64,000 nucleotides of DNA from Cyclina sinensis (lineage: Eukaryota; Mollusca; Bivalvia; Venerida; Veneridae), in the NCBI GenBank assembly GCA_012932295.1, contig JAAONU010000002.1, positions 38,189,521 to 38,253,520 of the forward strand, given 5' to 3'. Shown piece after piece: positions 35,196-45,491 of the stretch (its first letter is position 1; every line of letters starts with the position of its first letter). The notes beneath the pieces were generated by a model. It saw only the letters and a program-made list of their open reading frames with translations, did no database searches and was not told the origin of the DNA. Position numbers and translations under genes: made by a program.

Positions 35196-35830
35196 GTGTT
35201 CTGCTATTTATAAGGAGGATTTTCAAAGTGTGGCATATTACTGTATAGTGAGGAAAAACTTGTTTTTCACTATTTTGAAGAATAAGAATTTTTCCTCCAG
35301 AGCTTTTGAGTGTGAGCTTATGTATCAAATAAGCATTTACTATGACTGATTGTTACTTGTAGAAATAGTTATGTTTGTTGCATGTTCCAATATTATATGT
35401 TAGACTAGTATTAGGTTGTATTTTTACATATATATGGGTGTTTGAATTACCCCATCCATTCATAAGAAAGAAATATATTTCAGATTCTCGTTCCCTTGAA
35501 TGCCATAGTGTTTTTCTGTTTCTTTATGTTTGTAAACAGGAAATCAAATGATATTTAGGGAGAGGCAGATTTGAATATTGTATGTTTGATTTTTGTTTGT
35601 TTGTTTGTTTTGTTTTTTCTTCCATTAAGATTTATAGGAGTAGACAAATGAGATGAAAAAGTATACAAATTTTAGCTAATGAAATGTCATATTTTATATG
35701 TATGCATAGATGTATTATTATTTTGCAATAGTTAACCTTTAACAGGATGTTTAATAATGCGTTATTACTTTTTACCATTCATTAATAGGTTTTTGCAAAT
35801 TATTCATTGTTTATTTGTAAATTTTGACAG
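34914..35830 (+). other. Gene-free stretch
   Basis: AT-rich, with a short (AT)n run at about 35166-35192. No exon seen until the acceptor at 35830. Confidence 0.5.
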
Positions 35831-35920
35831 GTATTAAATCAGAGACTATCCTGGTCAGCCAAGTCACGAGTTGGATCACTTGAAAATGCCACATACACGC
35901 CTGGGGGTGGTAAAGTTAAA
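35831..35920 (+). CDS. tau: Tau gene exon: canonical repeat
   Basis: 90-bp, phase 0-0 exon (acceptor TGTAAATTTTGACAG, donor GTTAAA|GTATGA): VLNQRLSWSAKSRVGSLENA, then TYTPGGGKVK. RVGS and PGGG are conserved. Retention of the following intron would stop translation at once (GTA TGA), so inclusion of this exon requires splicing onward. Confidence 0.93.
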
Positions 35921-36297
35921 GTATGAAATGTGAATTTTATGTGTTACACATTCCTATTTTTTGTCATTACATGATGGTATAGCACAGTGTTTCTTTGTTT
36001 ATAAAGAAGTAATAAACAGCTGTTGTAGAAAGTAAACTAGATATTTTTTTTGATATTTTTGGAACATTTGAAGTGTATTTTTGATATACGAATTATATTA
36101 ACGTTAAAAGAGTTGTCATTTCGAAAATTTGGTCAATTTTTTTTTCATATTCTTGTTCATACTCAGACACTTATAATTTGCTGGGATTTTTTTGAAGACT
36201 ACCAGTAAAGAGTTTGATCTCTAAATTTAAGTACATGACTTTTTTATGACAGTTAAAGAAATGTTCGTATCTTGATTTCACCATTATTCTTAAATAG

Positions 36298-36387
36298 GTA
36301 GTCAGTCAGAGATTGAGCTGGACAGCTAATGCAAGAGTTGGCTCTTTAGACAATACTCATTATAAGCCTGGGGGTGGCAGAATTAAA
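36298..36387 (+). CDS. tau: Tau gene exon: canonical repeat
   Basis: 90-bp, phase 0-0 exon (acceptor TTATTCTTAAATAG, donor ATTAAA|GTAGGC, rather weak): VVSQRLSWTANARVGSLDNT, then HYKPGGGRIK. Closest to the exon at 35831 (both have SQRLSW or NQRLSW), so the two look like a recent tandem exon duplication about 470 bp apart. Confidence 0.93.
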
Positions 36388-37901
36388 GTAGGCCAACACA
36401 TGCACATGTTTGGCACAAGTTTGGGTGTGCTTGATTTATTAGTTAGCTAACATTTCATTGCACTCAAACTGATTTTTTTTCTTATTCCATTCCTAGGTCT
36501 TTTCAATTGAATCTCTGAAAACTTCAGTCAGATTTTTGGGATAGTTATTCATATGACCATTTTTGGTCATGTTTATCATCCTATAATTAACATTAATTTG
36601 TATTTTCATTAATTTTTTTAATGTTGGTATATTTTTTCTGTCTCTTTTGTCTTGAGTATATGGATTACAATTTTCTTGATCCAGATTTTTTTTTACAATT
36701 TTCTAAATATAAGAAAAAAATATCACTGTTTTAATGCACTGTTTAGGTACTCTATGTTGTAGTGACAGTCTGTGTTAGTTTTACTGTAGACTGTAGATTC
36801 ATTTAATATCCTCTTTGACATATGTTGCTTTCCATAGTTTCCTTGTCTGAAAAGGATGGTGGGGTAAAAGAAAATTCATCTTTTTTAAAAGTCTATATTT
36901 TCAATAGCATAATATTGTTTAAAAAGCAACACATGTCACAAATATTTCAATCTCTTTGTTGTAAAATTGTTATTCCGATAAATACAAAGAAAAGGTGATG
37001 TTAAAGAAAAGACAATTTGTCTTAAACCAGCCATAGAAGCCTGTGTAACTTGCTGACTTGGTGGAGGGATAAATGGAAAGAGTTTTATGATGTTATTTTA
37101 ATTATTGTCAGTTAAAAATTCTTTCCATCAGCTTATAGCTGATACTGTAGCAATGACCCTCGCTGTGTGAAAACCAGTATCATGATTTTCAGATTAATAA
37201 ATTAATGCAAACTAATGTTCGCAGTTTTGAATAAGATAAAGTCATTTCTGTTTTGACAATAATATAAAAGAATAAGTACAATTATTATAACTTTTGATAC
37301 TAAACTTACTGATGTTGGTGTTGGTTTTCATGCAGGAAGGCTCATGTAGTGTTTTAGAAAATGTATGTGAAATGTATGTGTGTGAGGTGTATCTAGGTAA
37401 CAGATTCTACTTAGTATTATAGAATAAACAACTTTTTATTTAAATTAATTGAATCGTCATAATATCATAAATATGTTTTTTTGTATCACTTAACAGTATT
37501 TTCTCACATGTATTTTTAGTCTAATTTTATTGAAATACCCATTTATTTCAAATATCACCCATTCTGTTAGAATAAATGTATACTTAGAAACTTTCAGCCC
37601 ATAAAATTTCATCAGAATGATATTAAGAAATTATCTTCCAGAAAATATTCTGGAGGTGGGTGTGGGAAATTACTCTTTTTTAACAGTATCATACCTTGCT
37701 TTGGATATCATCAGGGGTAAATAAATTGTTGTCATCAATCATTAGCTCTCAGTACATATCATTACATTGTATAATGCTGTGTGAATTCATAAATACCGAT
37801 ATATCACTTGTAGAAATTCAAGATGAAAAGATCAGTAAGACAGTTAGATTTCGTTTTCACTGAAGAAATGAGAATAAACTATGCTGTCAATATTATTTTA
37901 G
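36388..37901 (+). other. Intron, no supported exon
   Basis: 1.5-kb AT-rich intron. Two short repeat-like scraps (about 37336-37362 and 37642-37659) were considered and not accepted as exons. Confidence 0.5.
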
Positions 37902-37991
37902 ATTTTGGACCAGAAAATTGAGATTAAAGCACAGCCCAAAGTTGGATCAACAGCAAACTTAAAGCATAAACCTGGTGGAGGTGACAAAAAG
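37902..37991 (+). CDS. tau: Tau gene exon: canonical repeat
   Basis: 90-bp, phase 0-0 exon (acceptor TCAATATTATTTTAG, donor AAAAAG|GTAAAA): ILDQKIEIKAQPKVGSTANL, then KHKPGGGDKK. It has the GGGDKK ending shared with exons 27451 and 45396, equivalent to GGGNKK of human R4. KVGST is closest to the R1-type KIGST. Confidence 0.93.
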
Positions 37992-38639
37992 GTAAAACCT
38001 TCTGAGCAGTCTTACAATATGGCTACTATTTTCTGTTCTTAAAACTTGTCAAGTATTTATTAATCATGATCCTGCTAAATATCTGGGATGGACTAGTCAG
38101 TTTTCAAATTTGGACAGCATCATTTTCTTGTATCATATGTAGGTGTATTACTTGAAAAATTACTGACTGAAGAGCAACTGGTGCAGACTGTAATTCGTAC
38201 ATGTTACGACCCAATTGGAATTCAGTAACACCAACTGTAATCAGGGGAAGCTACTCTTGTTATGTCTGATATTGATTATCAAAGGCAGCAATACACTATT
38301 GAAGAAGAAAGTTTGATGTGTTCACTATGTTATATTCTTAAAATGATATTATTCAGGAGAAATAATCCACTGCATTTGTGACTGAAATTCTGATGAAAAA
38401 ATCTGTAAAAGAAAAAGAAAATTTAAGGTTCCAAATATACGTCATTTTATTTTTAACATTAGATACAGTTTTAAGCACACATCTATGTCAGGTTATAAAG
38501 CCTGATATAGAAGGTTAGTTTTAGCTTATAATTTTTCTTTTATATTACTGTCAGCCTTTTATTCTACATTAATTTATTTGTAATTATTATTTTTCTAAAA
38601 CACTGATAAGAAAATTAAAAAGAAAAGATGGTAAATGGG

Positions 38640-39570
38640 AGTTTTCATGCTCCTAGAAAAACACAGGAAGGCATTCTAAAGCAGAATCAAGGAAAGCAAC
38701 ACAAATTCATCACAGAAAGGCATTCTAAATCAAACATAAGTTTAGGTTTGTCACAGAAAAGCATTCTAAAGCAAACATAAGTTTGTCACAGAAAAGCATT
38801 CTAAAGCAAACATAAGTTTAAGTTTGTCACAGAAAAGCATTCTAAAGCAAACATAAGTTTAAGTTTGTCACAGAAAGGATTTCTAGAGCAAACATAAGTT
38901 TGTCACAGAAAGGTATTCTAAAACAAACATAAGTTTAAGTTTGTCACAGAAAGGCATTCTAAAACAAACATAAGTTTAAGTTTGTCACAGAAAGGCATTC
39001 TAAAGCAAACATAAGTTTAAGTTTGTCACAGAAAAGCATTCTAAAGCAAACATAAGTTTAAGTTTGTCACAGAAAGGATTTCTAGAGCAAACATAAGTTT
39101 GTCACAGAAAGGTATTCTAAAACAAACATAAGTTTAAGTTTGTCACAGAAAGGCATTCTAAAACAAACATAAGTTTAAGTTTGTCACAGAAAGGCATTCT
39201 AAAGCAAACATAAGTTTAAGTTTGTCACAGAAAGGTATTCTAAAGCAAACATAAGTTTAAGTTTGTCACAGAAAGGTATTCTAAAGCAAAATCAAAGATA
39301 GCAACACAAGTTCTTCACAGAAAGGCATTTTATAGCATATCAAAGCAACATAAATTTGTCATAGAAAGGCATTCCTTAGCAAATCGAAGCAACACAAGTT
39401 TGTCACAGAAAAGCATTCCTTAGCAAATCAAAGCAACATCAATTTGTCATAGAAAGGCATTCCTTAGCAAATCGAAGCAACACAAGTTTTTCACAGAAAA
39501 GCATTCCTTAGCAAATCAAAGCAACACAAGTTTGTCACAGAAAGGCATTCTAAAACAAAATCAAAGAAAT
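38640..39570. repeat. 41-bp intronic minisatellite with 199-bp higher-order unit
   Basis: AGTTTGTCACAGAAAGGCAT plus TCTAAAGCAAACATAAGTTTA forms 41-bp units, about 20 copies. TTCTAGAGC and the sequence after it begin at 38881 and again at 39080, so a 199-bp five-unit block is duplicated essentially without change. A variant (AGCAAATCAAAGCAACACAAG) forms the right end. It lies wholly within the intron between 37991 and 39686. Confidence 0.92.
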
Positions 39571-39685
39571 GCATCTTGATGTTTCTTTTCAGATGTTTAA
39601 TTCTGATACTCAAACCAGTGTCATTATTTTAAAACAATATTCTGTTCAGCTTGCATTAAAAAATATTAACATTTTTACATTTCAG

Positions 39686-39781
39686 ATAGAAACTCAGAAG
39701 TTAGAATTCAAGGAGACTGCACGATCAAAGGTCGGATCAATGGACAAAGTCAAACACAAACCAGGAGGTGGTGATATAAAG
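39686..39781 (+). CDS. tau: Tau gene exon: canonical repeat
   Basis: 96-bp, phase 0-0 exon (acceptor TTTTTACATTTCAG, donor ATAAAG|GTACGT): IETQKLEFKETARSKVGSMD, then KVKHKPGGGDIK. It shares IETQKL with exon 28279 and the extra two residues before SKVGS that mark the longer repeat type. Confidence 0.93.
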
Positions 39782-40714
39782 GTACGTTCCTGAAGTTCAT
39801 GTGTAAACTGGTCACTGCCCAAAAGCTGGACATTATATTGAATGAAAACTGGTTGACTCTGGTGTCCGCAAGTTTCGTTTTGCATCTTATGTTTAATAAC
39901 ATGCTGTGTGATAACCAAAGCTGATATAATAAACTCAGTTTGATGAAAGGTAGGAAACTATCAACATTATTATGTATATATATTTTTCACTAATTTGCAT
40001 AAAGTGGCTAACAATTTTGTTATATGCTAGTAAGGTAATTGTAAAAATTTCTTTGTAATATCTACCATTTAAAATAGCTGAAAGCAAGTCATTGTGACTA
40101 TTTTAATGTTCTTTGAAAGTATCAGTTATGTTAACCTCTTGAAATACATTATACCTACATTTAGACATTTACATTTAAGATAAAGAGCTTACAAATCACG
40201 AATTTCTTTCTAAAGAAATACAGTTGAAATTCAATTCTTTGTATCAGTTACAGATCTGATAAATTTTTTTTATTTTTGGTGAAATCACATTTTATTGTCC
40301 TGTATCTTTTGCAAATATACTGAAGGGTCAAAAGAATGTGTTCATATTACACCATAATACTGTTCTGTTCTGCTAGATCATGTTTCTATTAAAGTTGTAA
40401 AATAGCAGAGTTCAAGGCAAAATATTTTTCAGATAAGTTAGTTCCATAAGTACTTTAATTTGTGTATTTGTCAGAATCTTGCAAAGCATGTTATTATATT
40501 GCAATTTCAGTTTTGAATTCAAAAAACATATGAGGGATCTCTTCTCCAAGTATTACAGAAATACATCCACCTTAATTTTAGATCAGAGAAATTTATGCAG
40601 TTACCTTAACTTGAAAACTTCCTTTTTCCTGTTTCGGCAGCTTTTTGGCAGCTTTTAACATTTGTGTCAGTATGCTTATGATGTATAAAATCTAACGGTA
40701 ATTGACTTCAACAG
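39782..40714 (+). other. Intron, nothing distinctive
   Basis: AT-rich intron with no supported coding sequence or repeat array. Confidence 0.5.
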
Positions 40715-40804
40715 ATTATAGATGAAAAGCCAGTGTGGACAGCATCATCTAAGGTGGAATCACTAGTAAATGCTGACCATGTCCCCGGAGGAGGGAAAGT
40801 GAAA
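40715..40804 (+). CDS. tau: Tau gene exon: slightly diverged repeat
   Basis: 90-bp, phase 0-0 exon (acceptor TTGACTTCAACAG, donor GTGAAA|GTAAAC): IIDEKPVWTASSKVESLVNA, then DHVPGGGKVK. KVES replaces KVGS; the serine of the MARK-type site is kept but the glycine is lost. Confidence 0.9.
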
Positions 40805-42710
40805 GTAAACACTAGTGTATAGTTGTTGTTGGTGGAAGACAACATACTAGAATATTTTTTTTATATGTCTGTATATTTTTTTTAACTCTGTTAAGTTGCA
40901 GCGGAAGTATGAGATATTGTGACACTGTTTATGTTTTGTCTTTTGTTCTTTGTTAACTATTTCCTGTGCCACAAAGGCAACAGTTATATTTCTTGTCTTC
41001 CTTATCTATATGTCTGTCTGTCAGAAAATTTTAAACCTTCTGTGTTGCATTCTGATGTTATTTTCATACAAACCAGAATTTCATCACAATTTACAGATGT
41101 TTATCTGAACTCGCTTACTCTTAGATTAAGAGAGCTGGATAGAAAAAGGAAAAAACAATCATCACATTTAAGCTCATTGACCGGAAGAATTGTCAGGGTC
41201 AAAGTGAGCACTTCCTGTTGTCAAGGTCAAAGTGAGCACTTCCTGTTGTCAAGGTCAAAATGAGCACTTCCAGTTTAGTTAAAGAAGAATCTCCTGGGGT
41301 TCTCATATGCATTACAAAGCTACAAAAGATCATAATTTTATTTTCACCAGAATACTTTTGGTTTCAAAGCAGTTGTCCATCGTACTGCATGTTAGATGAA
41401 TGACAGAACTACTTAGGTCATCTTGTATAAGTCTTAGTTAGTATGTATTATGAGTTACAGACTGTTTTGGAGAATGTGACATGTTTTGATAACAAAAATT
41501 AGCTACACTGTACTTCATATTTCTTAAAAACAGACAACAGCCAATGTTGATTAATATAATCAGCTGTCATTCACATGTACTTCAGTTTGGAACTTTATCA
41601 GTTGAATACAGTTAAAGGCATATCAATAAAGATTTACTTTAAAAGAAAAGGAATTGCCTTTGACATGTCACATTCTGGGCCTCTCTGTTGTTTGAGAGAT
41701 TAAAAAAATTATTTTGTCAATTTTGCATTTTAATACCATTACAGTAGAAGCTGATTCAAGGTGCAAAATAAACTGTAACTGCTCTAGTGCTGCATATTCA
41801 TTTCATCAATTAGAACAGAAATGAGAGAGTGATATATCATATTTATGTGCTATATTGTTGTCTCAGGAGAACTGCGGCGTGACTTTGGCAAAGCTCTTCT
41901 ATTTAAGTGGAAAGCTTTCTTTTAAAAAGTATTATATTCTGATGATGAATATAGTAGAAAGTTTGCAAATGAACAATGAATAATTGACAAAGCTCTGTTG
42001 TCAGAAGGTGACATTTGCATGATTATAAAATGGCTGCTTCATGTAGGATTTTTTGGCCTTGATATGCAAATATAGGAAATTTAGAAGATAGATTTTTGAA
42101 AGCTTTTCTGCTTTTACATTGAAGATGGTACTAAAATGTTAACATAGCATGTTCTATAAGATTTTATAACTTATGTCTTTTTACAGTAATTATGTGAGAT
42201 TTTTGTGTAATTATTATTTCCCCCTTACATTTGTGATGATATTTTTTCTTTTGTGGTGAGTTATTGATAGAATTACTTTATTTTGGTCTGTTTTCATCTG
42301 ATTGTTTTTCAGTTGTTATTTTTCATTGTTGGATAAATTAAGCTGTTAAAAAAACTAAGCAGTGATAAGGAATTAGAAAAATGAAATCCATTATTTATAT
42401 TATAAACAATACAGTGAACCAACTTTCAGAAACAGCTATCAAATGCAAGATTCACTCCACATATATGGACCTTTCCCAAATGAATTATTTCCAAACAAAA
42501 CAGTTCCTCAAAATGGTAGAGTTGATGTATTGCCAACATTGCTGATTGCCCTGCGTAGATTGAAGATATTTTTTCTTGTATTCTGAGTCATTTTGATCTT
42601 CTTTTTACTGTGCAATATACATTTTATACTCCCTGTTAAATTTTACTAAGGTGGCAGATTATAATCCAATTACTTGCATCTGATTATAACCAGTCAGTCA
42701 TTTTCTGTAG
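40805..42710 (+). other. Intron with three-copy 27-bp repeat
   Basis: 1.9-kb intron. AAGGTCAAAGTGAGCACTTC plus CTGTTGT is repeated three times at about 41198-41272. No exon was supported. Confidence 0.5.
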
Positions 42711-42803
42711 ATATTACAGCATACAAAGCTCAACTGGCATACCCAATCTAAGGTACAATCAATGAGAAACATCCGTCACAAACCAGGAGGTGGAAACATC
42801 CAT
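42711..42803 (+). CDS. tau: Tau gene exon: repeat lacking KxGS
   Basis: 93-bp, phase 0-0 exon (acceptor TCAGTCATTTTCTGTAG, donor ATCCAT|GTGAGA): ILQHTKLNWHTQSKVQSMRN, then IRHKPGGGNIH. KVQS stands in place of KVGS. PGGG and the KLNW inter-repeat are conserved. Confidence 0.9.
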
Positions 42804-42954
42804 GTGAGATATGACAACACATGATTTGCTCTGCATCCTCTATGACAATACCTCAGTGCACCATGCACACTTTGTTCTTTACATTTTCTGAAACACCATA
42901 TGCATTTGTTACACTCACTAAATTTAAGTCATTCATTTTCAGTTAAGAAGCCAA

Positions 42955-44560
42955 TAATGTCCTAAATCAAGAGCTTTAATCTTTTACTTCAGGACTAATC
43001 TTTTAAATCAAGAGCTTTAATCTTTTACTTCAGGACTGATCTTTTAAACCAAGAGCTTTAATCTTTAACTTCAGGACTGATCTTTAAATCAAGAGCTTTA
43101 TTCCTTAACTTCATGACTAATCCATTAAATCAAGAGCTTTAATCTTTTACTTCAGGACTAATCTTTTAAATCAAGTGCTTTAATCTTTTACTTCAGGACT
43201 AATCTTTTAAATCAAAAGCTTTAATCCTTTACTTCAGGACTAATCTTTTCAATCAAGAGTTTTAATCTTTTACTTCAGGACTAATCTTTTAAATCAAGAG
43301 CTTTAATCTATTACTTCAGGACTAATCTTTTAAATCAAGAGCATTTATCTTTTACTTCAGTACTAATCTCTTAAATCAAGGGCTTTAATCGTTTACCTCA
43401 GGACTATTTCACTTCAGGACTAATCTTTTAAATCAAGAGCTTTAATCCTTTACTTCAGAACTAATTTTTTTAAATCAAGAGCTTTAATCTTTTACTTAAG
43501 GACTTATCTTTTAAATCAAGAGCTTTAATCTTTTACTTTAGGACTAATCTCTTAAATCAAGAGCTTTAATCTTTTACTTCAGTACTAATCTCTTAAATCA
43601 AGAGCTTTAATCTTTTACTTCAGTACTAATCTCTTAAATCAAGAGCTTTAATCTTTTACTTCTGGACTAATCTTTTAAATCAAGAGCTTTAATCTTTAAC
43701 TTCAGGACTAATCTTTTAAATCAAGAGCTTTAATCTTTTACTTCAGGACTAATCTCTTAAATCAAGAGCTTAAATCTTTTACTTCAGTACTAATCTTTTA
43801 AATCAAGAGCTTTAATCTTTTACTTCAGGACTAATCTTTTAAATCAAGAGTTTTATTCCTTAACTGCATAAATTATCTTTTCAGTCAAGAGTTTTAATCT
43901 TTTACTTCAGGACTTATCTTTTAAATCAAGAGCTTTATTCCTTAACTTCATGACTGATCCTCTAAATCAAGAGTTTTTATGCTTAACACCTGGACAAAAC
44001 TTTTAAATCAATAGCTTTTAACTTTTACTTAATAACTGACCTTTTTTATCAAGAGCTTTAATCCTTTACTTAATGGCTTATCTTTTAAATCTTGAGCTTT
44101 AATCCTTTATTTCATTACTGATCCTCTAAATCAAGAGCTTTAATCCTTCACTTCAGGACTAATCCATTAAATCAAGAGCTTTATTTGTTAACTACATAAA
44201 TAATCTTTTAAATCAAGATTTTTATTCCTAATTCATGGCTCTTTTTCTAAATTAAAAGCAATAATATTTTTATTCATGACTAAACTTCTTGATCAAGAGC
44301 AATATTACTTTTATTCATGACTAAACTTCTTGATCGAGAGCATTTACCCTTTTATTCATGACTGATTTTCTTGATCAAGAGCATTAATCCTTTACTTCAT
44401 GACTGATATTATAAATCAAAAGCATTTACTCTTTACTTCATGAAAAGTCTTCTAAATCAAGAGCATTAATCTTTTTTTTTTTCATGACTTATCATTTAAA
44501 TCAAGAGCTTCAGTCCTTTACTTCATGTCTAATCCTCTAAATAAAGAGCAATAGTCAGAT
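42955..44560. repeat. 41-bp intronic minisatellite, about 38 copies
   Basis: Unit CTAATCTTTTAAATCAAGAG plus CTTTAATCTTTTACTTCAGGA is repeated almost without break, degrading to the right (ATTCATGACTAAACTTCTTGATCAAGAG variants from 44220). It fills most of the intron between 42803 and 45396. Units contain ACTTCAG and other pyrimidine-rich stretches that resemble acceptor sites. Confidence 0.95.
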
Positions 44561-44607
44561 AATTACATTACATAAATCAAATATTTTTTTCTCTTTACAG
44601 CAAACCG

Positions 44608-44631
44608 CCCCCCCCCCCCCCCCCCCCCCCC
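44608..44631. repeat. Homopolymer C run (24 bp)
   Basis: 24 consecutive C, preceded by an acceptor-like CTCTTTACAG at 44591-44600. Rare in this AT-rich sequence. Length is likely unreliable in assembly. Confidence 0.9.
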
Positions 44632-45395
44632 ACTAAAAACACTTAAGCATGAAAAATTATTTGAATTACATCAAGCATTGCACTCCAGAGAACATTATTT
44701 GCACAGTCAGTAATAAAATACTTAGCTTTTACCCAAGCAATTTGCTTGACTTCTTTTTGAAAGAGTTCTGAAAGCATTATAGTTCTGTATGCAGTGTTTA
44801 AACTTTTGCAACATCATTCAAGACTTGTGGTCAGGCTTATCTTTCCATGTATTTCAACATGTTGATTTCCTTTGGTTTTACTTCATTCTGTCATCTTCTT
44901 TGTTCTGCTGGATAGAATCAAAAAGCTTGTGTTTCATGCAAAAAAGAGAGAACAGTTTCCTAATGAAGCATTTATATTGGGTTTATACACAAAGAGTGTT
45001 ACCTTAGCAACTTTTATCACTTAGGTTGCTGTTAAAGATTGTGTCTTAATTAAATCTTAAAAGTTTTTAAATCCTAAATCCTGCCAAATTTCAGAAATAG
45101 ACTTTGTCCTTCATTCAGTTCCAATATACCCATTGCTCAGTCATGTTCTGCACTTGTTGCAAAGATAAACTTTGTGGATGAACAAATTTTAACTTTGTTA
45201 TACCCAAGTTGTCTCTATCTAGAAAATGTGATTGTCTGGAACTAGATCAGACATTTCAATAAGTCTACTGTCATCGTTAATGTCAGTAAATCACTAAAAA
45301 AAAATTTTAACTGTCACAGTGTTGCATAATCTGACCTCTTATAACAATTTTAGCTTTAGCAAAACATACACCTGTTGTTGTTGTTGTTTCTGCAG

Positions 45396-45491
45396 ATTCT
45401 CGATGAAAAAGTTGACTTCACTCAAACAGCAAAGCCCAAAGTTGGATCCATGGAGAAAGTGAAACACCAGCCTGGGGGAGGAGATAAAAAG
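45396..45491 (+). CDS. tau: Tau gene exon: canonical repeat, last seen in the split array
   Basis: 96-bp, phase 0-0 exon (acceptor TTGTTGTTGTTTCTGCAG, donor AAAAAG|GTAGGG): ILDEKVDFTQTAKPKVGSME, then KVKHQPGGGDKK. It resembles exons 37902 and 39686. Because it ends in phase 0 with a normal donor, at least one further exon must follow. None with a stop and a matching phase-0 acceptor was recognised before ORF B. Confidence 0.92.

Larger units (their letters stand above)
8766..45491 (+). other. Multi-exon tau/MAP2/MAP4-family locus
   Basis: This summary entry covers the exons listed separately below. Exon limits come from AG/GT sites, compatible phases and the tau repeat pattern. Joining 9069-9114, 11745-12797, 16908-16957, 26008-26182, 26951-27051, 27451-27549, 28279-28368, 30582-30653, 31263-31361 and 31808-34771 gives one open frame of 1,582 codons ending at TAG 34769-34771. 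Starting instead at the cysteine-rich exon (22050) gives 1,275 codons. A further seven phase-0 repeat exons follow, but no terminal exon for them is visible. Family knowledge: tau/MAP2/MAP4 proteins bind along microtubules through 30-32-residue repeats ending PGGG and stabilise or bundle them, mainly in neurons. Confidence 0.85.

Noticed and set aside
37336..37659. Two scraps resembling a split repeat: GSCSVLEN (about 37336-37362, between AG and GT) and KYSGGG (about 37642-37659, between AG and GT).
   Set aside because: Together they mimic GS..LEN..YxGGG, but the reading phases do not join, the pieces are 27 and 18 bp, and the inter-repeat is missing. At best a dead repeat exon; probably chance.
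40919..41263. 114-aa plus-strand ORF with a hydrophobic start.
   Set aside because: It lies in an intron, ends in a 27-bp repeat (AAGGTCAAAGTGAGCACTTC...), and has no recognisable domain or splice-phase fit.
42955..44560. CRISPR-like array of short repeats.
   Set aside because: Units are contiguous 41-bp tandem repeats without unique spacers, inside a eukaryotic intron.
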